From Sphingobium soli (lineage in GTDB: Bacteria; Pseudomonadota; Alphaproteobacteria; Sphingomonadales; Sphingomonadaceae): DNA of 64,000 nucleotides. Shown piece after piece: positions 40,691-51,531 of this stretch. The DNA lies in contig NZ_JAJGNP010000012.1 in NCBI RefSeq assembly GCF_020782245.1, positions 59,876 to 123,875 on the forward strand, written 5' to 3'. Position 1 is the first letter of the stretch, and the number at the start of each line of letters is the position of its first letter. The notes beneath the pieces are model-generated. The model was not told the origin of the DNA, made no database searches, and saw only the letters and a list, made by a program, of their open reading frames with translations. The position numbers and the translations under genes are program-made.

Positions 40691-41431
40691 ATGACAAAGG
40701 GTATCGAAGGCAAGGTCGTTCTCATTACCGGCGGCAGCAGCGGCATCGGCGCGGAAACCGCGCGGCTTCTCGCCGAACGCGGTGCGAAGGTCGCCATCGC
40801 CGCACGACGCAAGGACAAGCTCGACGAGGTCGTCGCGCAGATCGCCGAGAACGGCGGAACGGCACGCGCCTATGCGCTCGACGTCACCGACAAGTCGGCG
40901 GTCCAGTCCGTCGTCGCCGCGATCGTCGCCGACTTCGGCCGTCTCGACGTACTGATCAACAACGCCGGTCTGATGCCGATCCGTCCGATGGCCGAGGTCA
41001 ACACCGACGAGTGGGACCAGATGATCGACGTCAATCTGAAGGGCACGCTCTACGGCATCGCTGCGGCCCTTCCCGGCTTTCTCGAGCAGGGCAGCGGTCA
41101 CATCATCAACTTGAGCTCGGTTGCGGGCATCAAGGTCTTCGCACCGGGCGGCACGGTCTATTCCGGCACCAAGTTCGCCGTCAGCGCGATCAGCGAGGGC
41201 TTGCGCCATGAGGTGGGGGAAAAGGTCCGGGTCACGTCAATCGAGCCTGGAGCTGTCGAAAGCGATTTGAAGTTCACGACCTCTGGCGCGGCTGCCAAGA
41301 CGGTGCTGGACTTCTACAAACAGGCCATCCCGGCGGCATCGGTGGCGCGTGCTATCGCGTTCGCTGTCGAACAACCTGATGACGTCGACGTCAACGCGAT
41401 CGTCATCCGGCCGACCGCACAGCAATTCTGA
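40691..41431 (+). CDS. Short-chain dehydrogenase/reductase
   Basis: The 246-residue classical SDR has the cofactor motif TGGSSGIGAE, the NNAG strand, catalytic Ser in NLSSVAG, and YSGTK with Tyr and Lys. The Arg pair after the beta-2 strand (AARRKDK) suggests NADP(H). It lies 76 bases after the propeller gene and may share its transcript. The substrate is unknown; carbonyl detoxification fits the context. Confidence 0.9.
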   Translation: MTKGIEGKVVLITGGSSGIGAETARLLAERGAKVAIAARRKDKLDEVVAQIAENGGTARAYALDVTDKSAVQSVVAAIVADFGRLDVLINNAGLMPIRPMAEVNTDEWDQMIDVNLKGTLYGIAAALPGFLEQGSGHIINLSSVAGIKVFAPGGTVYSGTKFAVSAISEGLRHEVGEKVRVTSIEPGAVESDLKFTTSGAAAKTVLDFYKQAIPAASVARAIAFAVEQPDDVDVNAIVIRPTAQQF

Positions 41432-41541
41432 TTTCGACCAGGAGGCGGGGCCGCCTGTGCTCCGCCTCATGGGGAACGACCGGCCCGCTCGTCCGTTACT
41501 TTGCCGAATAACATCTGCCCGTTTCACTTGGGGAGTCATTT

Positions 41542-41835
41542 ATGCCCAAACTTGCCCTGTATGTACCACTGAAGGCCAAGCCCGGAAAAGAGCGTGATGT
41601 CGCCAATTTCCTGACCTCGGCATTGCCGCTCGTTCAAGCTGAGGCGGGCACTCTGACCTGGTATGCGATCGAGGAAGGTCCCGGTGCGTACGCGATTTTC
41701 GATACGTTCGACACAGAGGAGGATCGGCAGGCCCATCTCGACGGCAAGGTTGCCGCCGCATTGATGGACAAGGCAGACGAACTGTTTTCCGAACCGCCGC
41801 AGATTCACAAGTTCACCTTGCTGGCCGCGAAATAG
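41542..41835 (+). CDS. Antibiotic biosynthesis monooxygenase (ABM) fold protein
   Basis: The 97-residue protein has the dimeric alpha/beta-barrel ABM pattern: LALYVPLKAKPGKERDVANF, LVQAEAGTLTWYAIEEG and FDTFDTEEDRQAHLDG. Members include YgiN quinol monooxygenases. A Shine-Dalgarno (GGGGAGT) lies 8 bases before the ATG. It follows the SDR gene by 110 bases and may act on quinols or protect against electrophiles. The catalytic role is inferred from the fold only. Confidence 0.82.
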   Translation: MPKLALYVPLKAKPGKERDVANFLTSALPLVQAEAGTLTWYAIEEGPGAYAIFDTFDTEEDRQAHLDGKVAAALMDKADELFSEPPQIHKFTLLAAK

Positions 41836-41945
41836 CGGAAGCAGTCGGCACCCTAGCGCGTCGCTCTCATCGCCCGCGTGGGGGAAACACGGGCGCGGCG
41901 GCGTGCGTCGAGCGGTTTTCCCCGGACTGGCCACGGAGACACGCC

Positions 41946-42356
41946 ATGCACGCCATCCAGACGCTCGACGCGCGGACGATCATCGATGCGGGGATCGCGG
42001 AGGCCGAACGGATCGGCAACCCGACGAACATCGCGGTGGTGGACGCGAGCGGCTGCCTCCTGGCGTTCGCGCGGATGGACGATGCGTGGCGCGGCAGCGT
42101 CGACATCGCGATCGGCAAGGCGTGGACGGCGCGCGCGTTCGACGTCGAGACCAAGGCGCTGGCGAAGCTCGCCCAGCCGGGCGCCGACCTCTACGGCATC
42201 CATGCCTCCAACGGCGCCAAGGTGATGATCTTCGCCTGTGGCATGCCGATCAAGGAGGGCGAGACGGTGATCGGCGCGGTGGGCGTGTCGGGCGGCACCG
42301 GCAAGCAGGACGAGGGCGTGGCCGAGGCAGCGGCGCAGGCGTTCGCGCGCGGCTGA
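41946..42356 (+). CDS. GlcG/HbpS-type heme-binding family protein
   Basis: The 136-residue protein matches the GlcG/HbpS family, with NIAVVDASGCLLAFARMDDAW, SVDIAIGKAWTARAF and the C-terminal GAVGVSGGTGKQDEGVAEAA. HbpS in Streptomyces binds heme and senses redox stress, but the family is mostly uncharacterised. The gene is more GC-rich than its neighbours, as is the 80-base tail, suggesting separate origin. It stands alone between ABM and the alcohol dehydrogenase. Confidence 0.85.
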   Translation: MHAIQTLDARTIIDAGIAEAERIGNPTNIAVVDASGCLLAFARMDDAWRGSVDIAIGKAWTARAFDVETKALAKLAQPGADLYGIHASNGAKVMIFACGMPIKEGETVIGAVGVSGGTGKQDEGVAEAAAQAFARG

Positions 42357-42655
42357 GCCTTGGAGCGCGGCGCCGGCTCAGTCGGCGGCGGCGCTCGGGC
42401 GCCGGGCGTGCCTCCCGCGCGGCGCGGGTCGCCTCCTTTTAGCGCGTTATTCGGCTGTTCTGGCCCAGTTATTCAGAAAACCGCAATAAATCGATCCCGG
42501 GACGGCCATACGGGTAGGAACCTCTCAGATGGCAGAAGGTTCAGGAAACTGAGATCACTTGGAAGGGTGCGATGTCGTCCGCCGTTGCGATGGACCGGAT
42601 CACCAAGCTGTCGATTTGATGACGCGTTGAGAAGAGCTGCGAAAGGAAAAGATCC
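42357..42655. other. Spacer with GC hairpin, no gene
   Basis: This 299-base space contains a CTGAGCC/GGCTCAG inverted repeat within 42350-42382, probably terminating the GlcG/HbpS gene. The rest is the upstream region of the alcohol dehydrogenase, which has a GAAAGGA ribosome binding site near 42637. Confidence 0.4.
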
Positions 42656-43795
42656 GTGAAAGCTGTCGTGTACAACGGGCCCAAAGATGTTTCTGTCAGC
42701 ACCATCGATGATCCCAAGATCGAAAAGCAGACCGATGTTATCATCCGGCTGACCACGACCAATATCTGCGGGTCGGACCTTCACATGTATGAGGGCCGTA
42801 CCAGCTTCGAGAAGGGCAGGGTCTTCGGTCACGAAAACCTTGGCGAGGTCATCGAAGTCGGCTCTGCGGTAGATCGTATCAAGAAGGGCGATCGCGTGTG
42901 CATGCCGTTCAATGTCGGTTGCGGTTTCTGCGAAAATTGCGAACGCGGTTTGACGGGTTTCTGCCTCACCACCAACCCTGGAACCGCCGGCGCAGCGTAT
43001 GGCTTTGCCGAGATGGGTCCGTGGCAAGGTGGTCAGGCCGAGTTGATGCGCGTTCCTTATGCGGACTTCAATTGTCTGAAACTGCCTGAGGACGCTGAGG
43101 AGAAGGAGGATGACTATGTCATGCTCTCCGACATCTTCCCCACCGGTTGGCATGGCGTCGAACTGTCGGGTTTCCTGCCTGGCGAAAGCATCGCGATCTA
43201 CGGCGCCGGTCCGGTCGGTTTGATGGCCGCGCACTCAGCCGAGATCCGCGGTGCCTCTCAGATCTTCGTGGTCGATTCTCACGATGACCGCCTGAAACTG
43301 GCCAAGGCGATGGGCGCTATTCCGATCGACATGCGCAAGGGCGATCCCGCCCAGCAGATCCTTGACGCGACCAGCGGCCTCGGGACCGACCGCGGGGTCG
43401 AGGCGGTCGGGTATCAGTGTTGCGATCGCCACGGCAAGGAGCGCAGCAACTACACGATGAACTGCCTCGTCAAAAGCACGAAGGCCACCGGCGGAATCGG
43501 CGTCGTCGGCGTGTTCATTCCGGAAGACCCGAACGCGCCCGACGATCTCCAGAAGGAAGGCAAGATGGCGTTCGACTTCGGCAACTTCTGGTTCAAGGGC
43601 CAGAAGATCGGCACCGGCCAGTGCAATGTAAAGCACTACAACCGGCGACTGATGAAGCTTATCGAGCAAGGCCGGGCCAATCCTGCCCAAATCATCTCGC
43701 ACCGACTGCCGCTTGATCAGGCACCAGACGCCTACAAGCATTTTGACGAGCGCGACGCTGGCTGGACGAAGGTCGTGCTCAAGCCGGGCACCTGA
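42656..43795 (+). CDS. Zinc-dependent dehydrogenase, glutathione-independent formaldehyde dehydrogenase-like
   Basis: The 379-residue medium-chain dehydrogenase has the catalytic zinc region NICGSDLHMYEGR and GHENLGEV, a structural zinc cluster in GCGFCENCERGLTGFC and a Rossmann motif GAGPVGLMAA. The extended middle (PFNVGCGFCENC, and the YQCCDRHGKE insertion) fits the FdhA branch, which can oxidise formaldehyde without glutathione and keep NAD bound. It starts with GTG at 42656. A DJ-1 family gene follows 32 bases after. Confidence 0.85.
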   Translation: MKAVVYNGPKDVSVSTIDDPKIEKQTDVIIRLTTTNICGSDLHMYEGRTSFEKGRVFGHENLGEVIEVGSAVDRIKKGDRVCMPFNVGCGFCENCERGLTGFCLTTNPGTAGAAYGFAEMGPWQGGQAELMRVPYADFNCLKLPEDAEEKEDDYVMLSDIFPTGWHGVELSGFLPGESIAIYGAGPVGLMAAHSAEIRGASQIFVVDSHDDRLKLAKAMGAIPIDMRKGDPAQQILDATSGLGTDRGVEAVGYQCCDRHGKERSNYTMNCLVKSTKATGGIGVVGVFIPEDPNAPDDLQKEGKMAFDFGNFWFKGQKIGTGQCNVKHYNRRLMKLIEQGRANPAQIISHRLPLDQAPDAYKHFDERDAGWTKVVLKPGT

Positions 43796-43826
43796 CCTTA
43801 GTCTTCGACGGAATAGGAAATAAATT

Positions 43827-44396
43827 ATGACTTTGGAAGGCAAATCCATTGCCATTCTGATCGCACCCCGTGGGACGGAAGAACCAGAATTCTCGAAGCC
43901 CAAGCAAGCTGTCGAGGACGCTGGTGGCAAAGTGACCGTGGTCAGTTTTGAACCGGGCAAGGCTCGCACAGTCAATGGCGATCTTGACGAGGGCGCCAGC
44001 TATACTATCGACAAGACGTTTTCCGAGGTGAAAGCCGACGATTTTGACGGACTTGTTGTGCCCGGAGGGACTGTCGGTGCCGACAAGCTGCGCGGCAGCG
44101 TCGAGGCAATTGCTTTCATCCGGGCTTTCTTCGATCAGAAAAAAACTGTTGCGGCTATATGCCATGCACCTTGGACATTGATCGAGGCGGGCGTGCTTGA
44201 GGGTCGCACCTTGACGTCCTACCCGACGCTGAAGGTCGATATCGAGAACGCCGGCGGTACATGGACCAATGAGGAAGTCGTGGTCGACAACGGCCTTGTT
44301 ACCAGCCGCGATCCCAATGATTTGCCCGCCTTCTGCGCCAAACTCGTTGAGGAAATCGCAGAAGGTGTCGGCGCAGCGCCCGCAGCAGGGAATTAA
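43827..44396 (+). CDS. PfpI/DJ-1 family protein
   Basis: The 189-residue protein is the short PfpI type. Its nucleophile is in AAICHAPWTLIEAG (Cys near 112), preceded by LVVPGGTVGADKLRG, and it has the EEPEFSKPKQAVEDAGG acidic loop and SYPTLKVDIENAGGTW. Related YhbO/YajL proteins act as deglycases or stress chaperones; the catalytic identity is debated in the literature. It sits 32 bases after the formaldehyde dehydrogenase, likely in one transcript. It is the second DJ-1 family protein in this region. Confidence 0.87.
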   Translation: MTLEGKSIAILIAPRGTEEPEFSKPKQAVEDAGGKVTVVSFEPGKARTVNGDLDEGASYTIDKTFSEVKADDFDGLVVPGGTVGADKLRGSVEAIAFIRAFFDQKKTVAAICHAPWTLIEAGVLEGRTLTSYPTLKVDIENAGGTWTNEEVVVDNGLVTSRDPNDLPAFCAKLVEEIAEGVGAAPAAGN

Positions 44397-44458
44397 GGCG
44401 GGGCGTTTCGACGAACCATGTGAGGGCCCTCTCCCTGGAGAAGGTCCGCACAAAGCAA

Positions 44459-44495
44459 GCGTGGCGGATGGCCAGCGATTGGCCGTCCGCCACGC
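44459..44495. terminator. Terminator hairpin between convergent genes
   Basis: A 16-bp stem with one G:T position (GCGTGGCGGATGGCCA and near-complement) and a 5-base loop lies between the PfpI gene and uvrA2. No T tract follows. Confidence 0.65.
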
Positions 44496-44652
44496 CGCGT
44501 ATCACACGAACACGGCGCACCTGACGGGCACCCAAACCCTAAGCCGCGTCAACCGCGGTGACACATCGCCGGCTCCCACTTCCAGATTCGACCCAACCCA
44601 ACGTGTGATTGAGATGCACCTGATCGAACGTGCGTTCGGCCAGATTTACGAC

Positions 44653-47313
44653 CTACAGCGCCGCCTTGAGATAGCGGGCGGTGAGACTGCCTTCCGCTTC
44701 CGCAACGACGCCAGGGACGCCGCTGGCAACGATACGGCCCCCATCTTCCCCGGCCCCCGGTCCCAGGTCGATGATCCAGTCCGCCTGTGTGATGGCGCGC
44801 ATGTCATGTTCGACGACTACGACGGTATTGCCGGCTTCTACGAGGCCCCGCAGGTGTCGCATCAGCCGGTCGCCATCGGAGGGGTGAAGCCCCGAAGTTG
44901 GCTCGTCGAGGATGTAGATCGTGTTGCCGCGTTGAGCGCGTTGCAGTTCAGTCGCCAGCTTGATGCGCTGCGCCTCCCCGCCAGACAGCTCGGTCGCCGG
45001 TTGACCGAGCCTCAGATAGCCAAGACCGATCTCCCGCAACACGTCGAGGGAGCGCATCACAGATGCCTCGCCAGCGAAGAAATCGCACGCATCGTCAACC
45101 GTCAGTTCGAGCACCTGGGCGATATTGCGCCCGTTCCATTCGACTTCGAGCGTTTGCGGGTTGTAGCGAGAGCCATGACAGGTCGAGCACGGGGCAAAAA
45201 CGCTCGGCAGGAACAGCAGCTCCACCATGACGTATCCCTCGCCCTCGCACACAGGGCAGCGGCCTTGCGCGACGTTGAACGAGAACCTTCCCGGGCTGTA
45301 GTGCCGCCGGCGGGCGAGCGGCGTATCAGCGAAGATCCGCCGCACATGGTCGAACATGCCGCTGTAGGTGGATAGGTTCGAGCGCGGCGTGCGGCCGATC
45401 GGTTTCTGATCGACCCGCACCAGCCTGCGAACATGCTCCATGCCTGCGACAATGCGTCCTTCAGTGTCGTTCTGCGCAACATCGAGCAGCGGATCGATAT
45501 CCTCCTCCTCGGCCACGGGGGAGCCGCCGAGGTGTTCCGTGACGAGCTCGGGCAGCGCCTGACTGACAAGACTGGATTTGCCCGATCCCGAAACGCCGGT
45601 GACAGCGGTGAAGCAGCCGATGGGAAACTCGACGTCGAGACCATGGAGATTGTTCCGCCTGATCCCTTCCAGGCGTAGCCATGCCTTGGGATCGCGCGGT
45701 GTGCGCTCACTGCGGAGCGGCTCTGCGAACAGGTAGCGGCGGGTGATCGAAGTCTCGACGTCGGCAAGCCCCTCTAGCGGCCCGCTGTAGAGGACTTCAC
45801 CGCCCTTTTCCCCGGCTCCTGGCCCGACATCGACGAGCCATTCCGCGCGGCGGATCACGTCGAGATCATGTTCGACGACGAACAGGGAGTTGCCCGCCAC
45901 CTTGAGACGCTCGAGGATGGTGAGCAAGGCTTCGCCATCTGCCGGGTGCAACCCTGCCGAAGGCTCGTCAAGCACATAGACCACGCCGAAAAGCTGTGAC
46001 GACAATTGCGTGGCAAGCCGCAAGCGCTGCAGCTCTCCGGAGGAGAGCGTCGGCGTGCTGCGGTCGAGCGAAATGTAGCCAAGGCCAAGATCGATCAGCG
46101 GGTCCAGCCGCTCGATCAATTCGCAGGCGAGGCGCTGTGCGGCGACCCGCTTTTCATCGGAAAGATTGGGCGTGCGGCGCACGTCGGGCGCAGCCTTGTG
46201 CGCCGAACCTCCTGCCGCGACCCGCCGTTCGACCGCCGCATCGCGGGCCGCCTTGCCGAGGACATGGCCCTTCGGGACCGCCGCGGCGCCCCCATATTCG
46301 CCATGCGCGACGGGCGTGAGCAAGTTCCGGAGTTTCAACACCGTCAGATCGCCGAACTCGGCGATGTCGAGGCCCGCGAACTTCACCGACAAGGCTTCGC
46401 GCTTCAGGCGCTTGCCGTCGCAGGTCGGGCAATCGCGGCCGATGATATATTGCGAGACGCGCTTCTTCATCAGCGCGCTTTTGGTGTTGGCGAAGGTTTC
46501 CAGCACATAGCGGCGCGCGCCGGTGAAGGTGCCCTGGTAGCTCGGCTCCATGCGGCGCTTGAGCGCCGTCCGGGTCTGTTCGGGCGTCAGGCCCGCATAG
46601 ACCGGCACCGTCGGCGTCTCTTCAGTGAAGAGGATCCAGTCGCGATCCTTTTTCGGCAGGTCGCGCCACGGCGTATCGACGTCATAGCCGAGCGAAACGA
46701 GGATATCGCGCAGGTTCTGCCCATGCCAGGCGGTCGGCCAGGCGGCGATCGCCCGGTCGCGAATGGTGAGGCTGTCGTCAGGAACCATCGTCTCTTCGGT
46801 CGCGTCATATACGCGGCCGATGCCGTGGCAGGTCGCGCAGGCTCCCGCGACCGTGTTGGGCGAGAAATCCTCCGCATAGAGCATGGGTTGATGGCGCGGA
46901 TATTCGCCGACGCGCGAATAGAGCATCCGCACCAGGCTGGAGAGCGTCGTCACGCTGCCGACCGAGGATCGCGCGTTGGCCGAGCCGCGCTGCTGCTGCA
47001 GCGCGACCGCAGGCGGCAAACCGTCGATCGCGTCGACCTCCGGCACGCCGGCCTGGTCGATCAGGCGACGGGCATAGGGCGCAACCGATTCCAGATAACG
47101 CCGCTGGGCTTCGGCATAAAGGGTGCCGAACGCGAGCGATGACTTGCCCGAGCCCGATATGCCGGTGAACACCACGAAGGCGTCGCGCGGTACATCGACG
47201 TCAATATTCTTGAGGTTATTCTGGCGCGCGCCGCGAACCTGCACGCAAGCGGGCGGCCCCGTATGCCCATGATCGGTGGCCGGCGTCGTCGCGTGAATGT
47301 CCTCGCTCTTCAA
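44653..47313 (-). CDS. UvrA class II (UvrA2-like) ABC ATPase
   Basis: The 886-residue protein has two ABC modules: [12 protein letters not shown] with LSSGELQR in the first, and [10 protein letters not shown] with [11 protein letters not shown] in the second. Zinc-binding Cys pairs are present ([34 protein letters not shown]). It is shorter than canonical UvrA (about 940-970) and looks like the UvrA2 class that lacks the UvrB-binding domain, linked to drug or DNA-adduct tolerance. The canonical uvrA is not in the window. The start is a TTG at 47313; no in-frame ATG precedes the first motif. It lies among aldehyde detoxification genes and fits DNA-crosslink stress. Confidence 0.88.
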   Translation of the reverse strand: MKSEDIHATTPATDHGHTGPPACVQVRGARQNNLKNIDVDVPRDAFVVFTGISGSGKSSLAFGTLYAEAQRRYLESVAPYARRLIDQAGVPEVDAIDGLPPAVALQQQRGSANARSSVGSVTTLSSLVRMLYSRVGEYPRHQPMLYAEDFSPNTVAGACATCHGIGRVYDATEETMVPDDSLTIRDRAIAAWPTAWHGQNLRDILVSLGYDVDTPWRDLPKKDRDWILFTEETPTVPVYAGLTPEQTRTALKRRMEPSYQGTFTGARRYVLETFANTKSALMKKRVSQYIIGRDCPTCDGKRLKREALSVKFAGLDIAEFGDLTVLKLRNLLTPVAHGEYGGAAAVPKGHVLGKAARDAAVERRVAAGGSAHKAAPDVRRTPNLSDEKRVAAQRLACELIERLDPLIDLGLGYISLDRSTPTLSSGELQRLRLATQLSSQLFGVVYVLDEPSAGLHPADGEALLTILERLKVAGNSLFVVEHDLDVIRRAEWLVDVGPGAGEKGGEVLYSGPLEGLADVETSITRRYLFAEPLRSERTPRDPKAWLRLEGIRRNNLHGLDVEFPIGCFTAVTGVSGSGKSSLVSQALPELVTEHLGGSPVAEEEDIDPLLDVAQNDTEGRIVAGMEHVRRLVRVDQKPIGRTPRSNLSTYSGMFDHVRRIFADTPLARRRHYSPGRFSFNVAQGRCPVCEGEGYVMVELLFLPSVFAPCSTCHGSRYNPQTLEVEWNGRNIAQVLELTVDDACDFFAGEASVMRSLDVLREIGLGYLRLGQPATELSGGEAQRIKLATELQRAQRGNTIYILDEPTSGLHPSDGDRLMRHLRGLVEAGNTVVVVEHDMRAITQADWIIDLGPGAGEDGGRIVASGVPGVVAEAEGSLTARYLKAAL

Positions 47314-47706
47314 TTCAGTCTTCTGCCCTATACGCCCGTGCGGTCAGTGGTTCATCACAGTCGGGTAACAGATGAATGCATTTCCGACTCAATACATCCA
47401 ACGGCCAGGCTGGCCCGATGTTCGGCACCTTTGAAATATTTTTCCAGCATTAGACAAAGGTTACGACAAAACCATTTTTCCCGTGGGGTCGCGCGGCGAG
47501 GCCACACACACTCCGCTGGTAAGCGCCTGGGCCAGGCGGCCCTGGTCCGTGCCACTATCGGCATGTAACGACCGCACTTCGGCGCTTGTTACCGCATCGC
47601 GACGCTTTGCCCATTTGCCAGAGCGCGCTTCATCATGGCCGGGGTCGGGCCATGATGACGGCCGAGTTGTCGATCCGAGCGCCTCGCGCCGCGTCGGATC
47701 GGCGGG
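47314..47706. other. Spacer with two terminator-type hairpins
   Basis: These 393 bases separate adhC from uvrA2. Downstream of adhC are a perfect 11-bp stem (47630-47640 with 47648-47658) and an 8-bp stem (47671-47678 with 47694-47701). The part near uvrA2 should hold its promoter; I did not find a convincing LexA-type box. No protein-like frame is seen. Confidence 0.5.
47630..47701 (-). terminator. Tandem hairpins downstream of adhC
   Basis: Two hairpins in tandem follow the adhC stop: an 8-bp stem at 47671-47701 and a perfect 11-bp stem (TCATCATGGCC arms) at 47630-47658. Confidence 0.6.
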
Positions 47707-48867
<1,161 letters not shown>

Positions 48868-48917
48868 TCAGCGCAAATTCGTGGGGGAGCGATCGTTCAC
48901 TCCCCCCGGTATGCCGG

Positions 48918-49907
48918 TCAGACCGTAACGACGACCTTGCCGATCTGGTCGTTCGATTCGAGGAAGCGGTGAGCGTCCTGGATGGCGTCGAGCGGGAAAG
49001 TGCGCGCGATCCGCGGCTTGAGCGCGCCCGATTCCAGACCCGCCACGATGAACGCCTTGGCGCGATCGAGGGCGGCATCGTCCGAGACGATCTCGCTGTA
49101 GAGATACCCCTTGAGCGTGAGGCTCTTGCCCAGCACGGAGAACAACGGGAACGGCGTCGGTTCGCCGCTGAGCGCGCCATATTCGAGCAGGATGCCGCCG
49201 CGTGCCATGCTCTGGGTCAGCGGCTCGAACGACGGGCCTCCGACCGGATCGAGCACCACGCGCGCACCCTGACCATCGGTTATCTCCATCACCCTCGCTA
49301 CCAGATCCTCTTCCTCGGTCGCGACGACATGATGTGCACCGGCATCGATCAGGGCCTGGCGCTTGGCGCCGGTACGTGTCGTCGCGATTACCGTTGCGCC
49401 GACCATCCGCGCAATCTGGAAGGCAGCAAGGCCGACGCTGCTGGAGGCAGCAGTGACGATGACGAAATCGCCCTCCCCGAGTTTCGCCTGCTCCACCAGC
49501 GCACCCCAGGCGGTGACATACTGCATCCACACGGCCGCCGCTTCCTCGAACGACAGCGCCGCCGGATGCTTGACGACGAGGCGGGCGGGTACGTTGGCGA
49601 CCTCACCATAAGTGCCCCAGCGCGCGATATCGAGCGGGGGGATGACGCTGACGGCTTCGCCTTCCGCAAACCCGGTCACGTCCGCGCCGACAGTAACGAC
49701 AGTGCCGGCAGCCTCATAGCCAAGGCGGCTCGGGAACTCGGCTTCCTGAAGGTAGGCATGGTTGCGGAACATCACCTCGGCGCGGTTTATGCCTATCGCC
49801 TTCACCGCGATCTGCACTTCGTCGGCCGCAGGCGCGGGGACTGCCACATCTTCAATCCTGAGGACGCTGGCGTCGCCATATTCGTGGATACGGACGATGC
49901 GGCTCAT
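48918..49907 (-). CDS. Quinone oxidoreductase-like zinc-free medium-chain reductase
   Basis: The 329-residue MDR protein has GYEAAGTVVTVGADVTGF, the TAASSSVGLAAFQIARMVG Rossmann motif and lacks catalytic zinc ligands, so it fits NADPH quinone/enone reductases. It is divergent from a TetR gene, with 96 bases between the starts; two short palindromes there are likely operators. Its role is probably two-electron reduction of quinones or enones under TetR control. Confidence 0.9.
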   Translation of the reverse strand: MSRIVRIHEYGDASVLRIEDVAVPAPAADEVQIAVKAIGINRAEVMFRNHAYLQEAEFPSRLGYEAAGTVVTVGADVTGFAEGEAVSVIPPLDIARWGTYGEVANVPARLVVKHPAALSFEEAAAVWMQYVTAWGALVEQAKLGEGDFVIVTAASSSVGLAAFQIARMVGATVIATTRTGAKRQALIDAGAHHVVATEEEDLVARVMEITDGQGARVVLDPVGGPSFEPLTQSMARGGILLEYGALSGEPTPFPLFSVLGKSLTLKGYLYSEIVSDDAALDRAKAFIVAGLESGALKPRIARTFPLDAIQDAHRFLESNDQIGKVVVTV

Positions 49908-49926
49908 TGGAGACTCCTTGATTATT

Positions 49927-49986
49927 GAATGATCATTCTGTAAGGGAGGGGACCACCAGTTTCAAGATATTATTTATCGATCGTTC
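49927..49986. promoter_or_regulatory. Probable TetR operators in the divergent promoter
   Basis: A perfect 12-bp palindrome (GAATGATCATTC, 49927-49938) and a related element 48 bases away (TATCGATCGTTC, 49975-49986; complement GAACGATCGATA) share the core GA-GATC. They flank the start region between the quinone reductase and tetR genes and fit binding sites of the TetR protein itself. Confidence 0.6.
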
Positions 49987-50003
49987 CATATCGTGCACCA
50001 GAG

Positions 50004-50624
50004 ATGACAGAGACGAAAGCCCGTCGCCGCGCAGGTCGCCCTCGTGTGTTCGACACTGACGCTGCGCTCGACAAGGCGGTGCGGCTGTTCTGGCAGCGCG
50101 GCTACGAGGCGACATCGATGGCCGATCTGGTGGCGGAGACTGGCGTCGCCGCCGCCAGTCTCTATGCAGCGTTTGACAACAAGGCGGGGCTGTTTGCGGC
50201 GGTGATCGAGCGCTACGCCGCGACGTTCAGCGTCCACCTCTATGCACCCATCAACGATCCGGCGTTGTCCACCTACGAGGCCGTCAAAGGCCTGCTGGAA
50301 CGAGCGGCGTCATCATTCTCGGAGCCTGGAACGCCGGCCGGCTGCTTCATGTATTCGGCAGCGGCAGCCGTTTCGCCGGCGTCCGCCGCCATCGAATGCC
50401 TGCTGCGCGACAAGCGTATCGCGGCGGAGGCCCTCCTGATCGAGCGTCTGCAACGCGGCGCCGCGCAGGGCGAGCTTGCGGCCAACACCGATCCGGCCGT
50501 GCTGGGCAAATTCATCAATACGGTCATGGAAGGCATGTCCGTTCAGGCGCGCGACGGCGCTACGCTCAACGAACTGCTCTCCATCGCCAAAATGGCACTC
50601 GATCGATGGCCGGCCGCGATATGA
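50004..50624 (+). CDS. TetR/AcrR family transcriptional repressor
   Basis: The 206-residue regulator has the N-terminal DNA-binding domain: RRRAGRPRVFDTDAALDKAV, LFWQRGYEATSMADLVAETG and VAAASLYAAFDNKAGLF form the helix-turn-helix. The ligand domain is helical with a Cys in PAGCFMYSAAAAV and another in IECLLRDKR; such Cys residues sense electrophiles in NemR, but equivalence is inference. It is divergent from the quinone reductase and 76 bases upstream of the aldo/keto reductase. Confidence 0.9.
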   Translation: MTETKARRRAGRPRVFDTDAALDKAVRLFWQRGYEATSMADLVAETGVAAASLYAAFDNKAGLFAAVIERYAATFSVHLYAPINDPALSTYEAVKGLLERAASSFSEPGTPAGCFMYSAAAAVSPASAAIECLLRDKRIAAEALLIERLQRGAAQGELAANTDPAVLGKFINTVMEGMSVQARDGATLNELLSIAKMALDRWPAAI

Positions 50625-50700
50625 TCGTTACATTGTGGTCATCTGCCAATCGCGCCTCCGGCGACCGAACAGTCGAACTCATCTCATAGGACGAAAGCAC

Positions 50701-51531
50701 ATGAAACACGTGACATTGCCCGGCGGGGAAGTGGTTCCTTCGATGGGTCAAGGCACCTGGAAGATGGGCGAACGTCCCGAGCGCCGATCCGATGAGATCG
50801 CCGCGCTACGCGCCGGTGTCGAACTGGGCATGACGCTCATCGATACGGCCGAAATGTACGGCGATGGCGCCGCGGAAACGCTGATCTGCGAAGCGCTCGG
50901 CGATCGTCGCGACCAGTTATTCCTCGTCAGCAAGGCGTATCCACAGAACGCATCGCGCTCCCGCCTTGCCGGTGCGTGCGAGGCGAGCCTGAAGCGGCTC
51001 GGCACCGATCGGCTCGACCTCTACCTGCTCCACTGGCGGGGATCAGTGCCGCTCGCCGAAACGATAGAGGCAATGGAGGCGCTGAAGTCGGCAGGAAAGA
51101 TTCGGCATTGGGGTGTCAGCAACCTCGATACTGACGATATGGACGAGCTTGTCGCTGCCGGTGGGGATGGCTGCGTGACCGATCAGATCCTCTACAATCT
51201 CGTCCGTCGAGGCCCTGAGTTGGACCTGTTGCCGTGGCTCGCCCAGCACAAAGTGCCAGTGATGGCGTATAGTCCCGTCGAGCAGGGACGCCTCTCAAGC
51301 CATCCCGCCCTCGACAAAGTAGCGGCCCAGGTTGGCGCAACCCCTGCGCAGGTCGCACTTGCCTGGACGTTGCGCCACGATGGCCTTATCGCCATCCCGA
51401 AAGCGAGTTCGATTGCACATGTGCGGGAGAACCGCGCGGCCGCAGATATCGTGCTCTCCGACGCCGACATTGCGACACTCGATGCGGAATTTCCCAGGCC
51501 ACGCGACCGCCGTCCACTCGAGATGCTTTAG
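50701..51531 (+). CDS. Aldo/keto reductase
   Basis: The 276-residue TIM-barrel reductase has the AKR tetrad: Asp and Tyr in LIDTAEMYGDG, Lys in FLVSKAYPQN, His in DLYLLHWRGS. The NADP site is in the C-terminal ALAWTLRHDGLIAIPKASS. It resembles YeaE/2,5-diketo-gluconate reductase-like enzymes that reduce methylglyoxal. It follows tetR, with AGGACG before the ATG at 50701; the frame is open upstream in another register over tetR and is not used. Confidence 0.92.
   Translation: MKHVTLPGGEVVPSMGQGTWKMGERPERRSDEIAALRAGVELGMTLIDTAEMYGDGAAETLICEALGDRRDQLFLVSKAYPQNASRSRLAGACEASLKRLGTDRLDLYLLHWRGSVPLAETIEAMEALKSAGKIRHWGVSNLDTDDMDELVAAGGDGCVTDQILYNLVRRGPELDLLPWLAQHKVPVMAYSPVEQGRLSSHPALDKVAAQVGATPAQVALAWTLRHDGLIAIPKASSIAHVRENRAAADIVLSDADIATLDAEFPRPRDRRPLEML

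Noticed and set aside
47314..47400. LexA box upstream of uvrA2
   Set aside because: A GTTC occurrence near 47,350 lacks a partner at the proper spacing of the alphaproteobacterial GTTC-N7-GTTC pattern.
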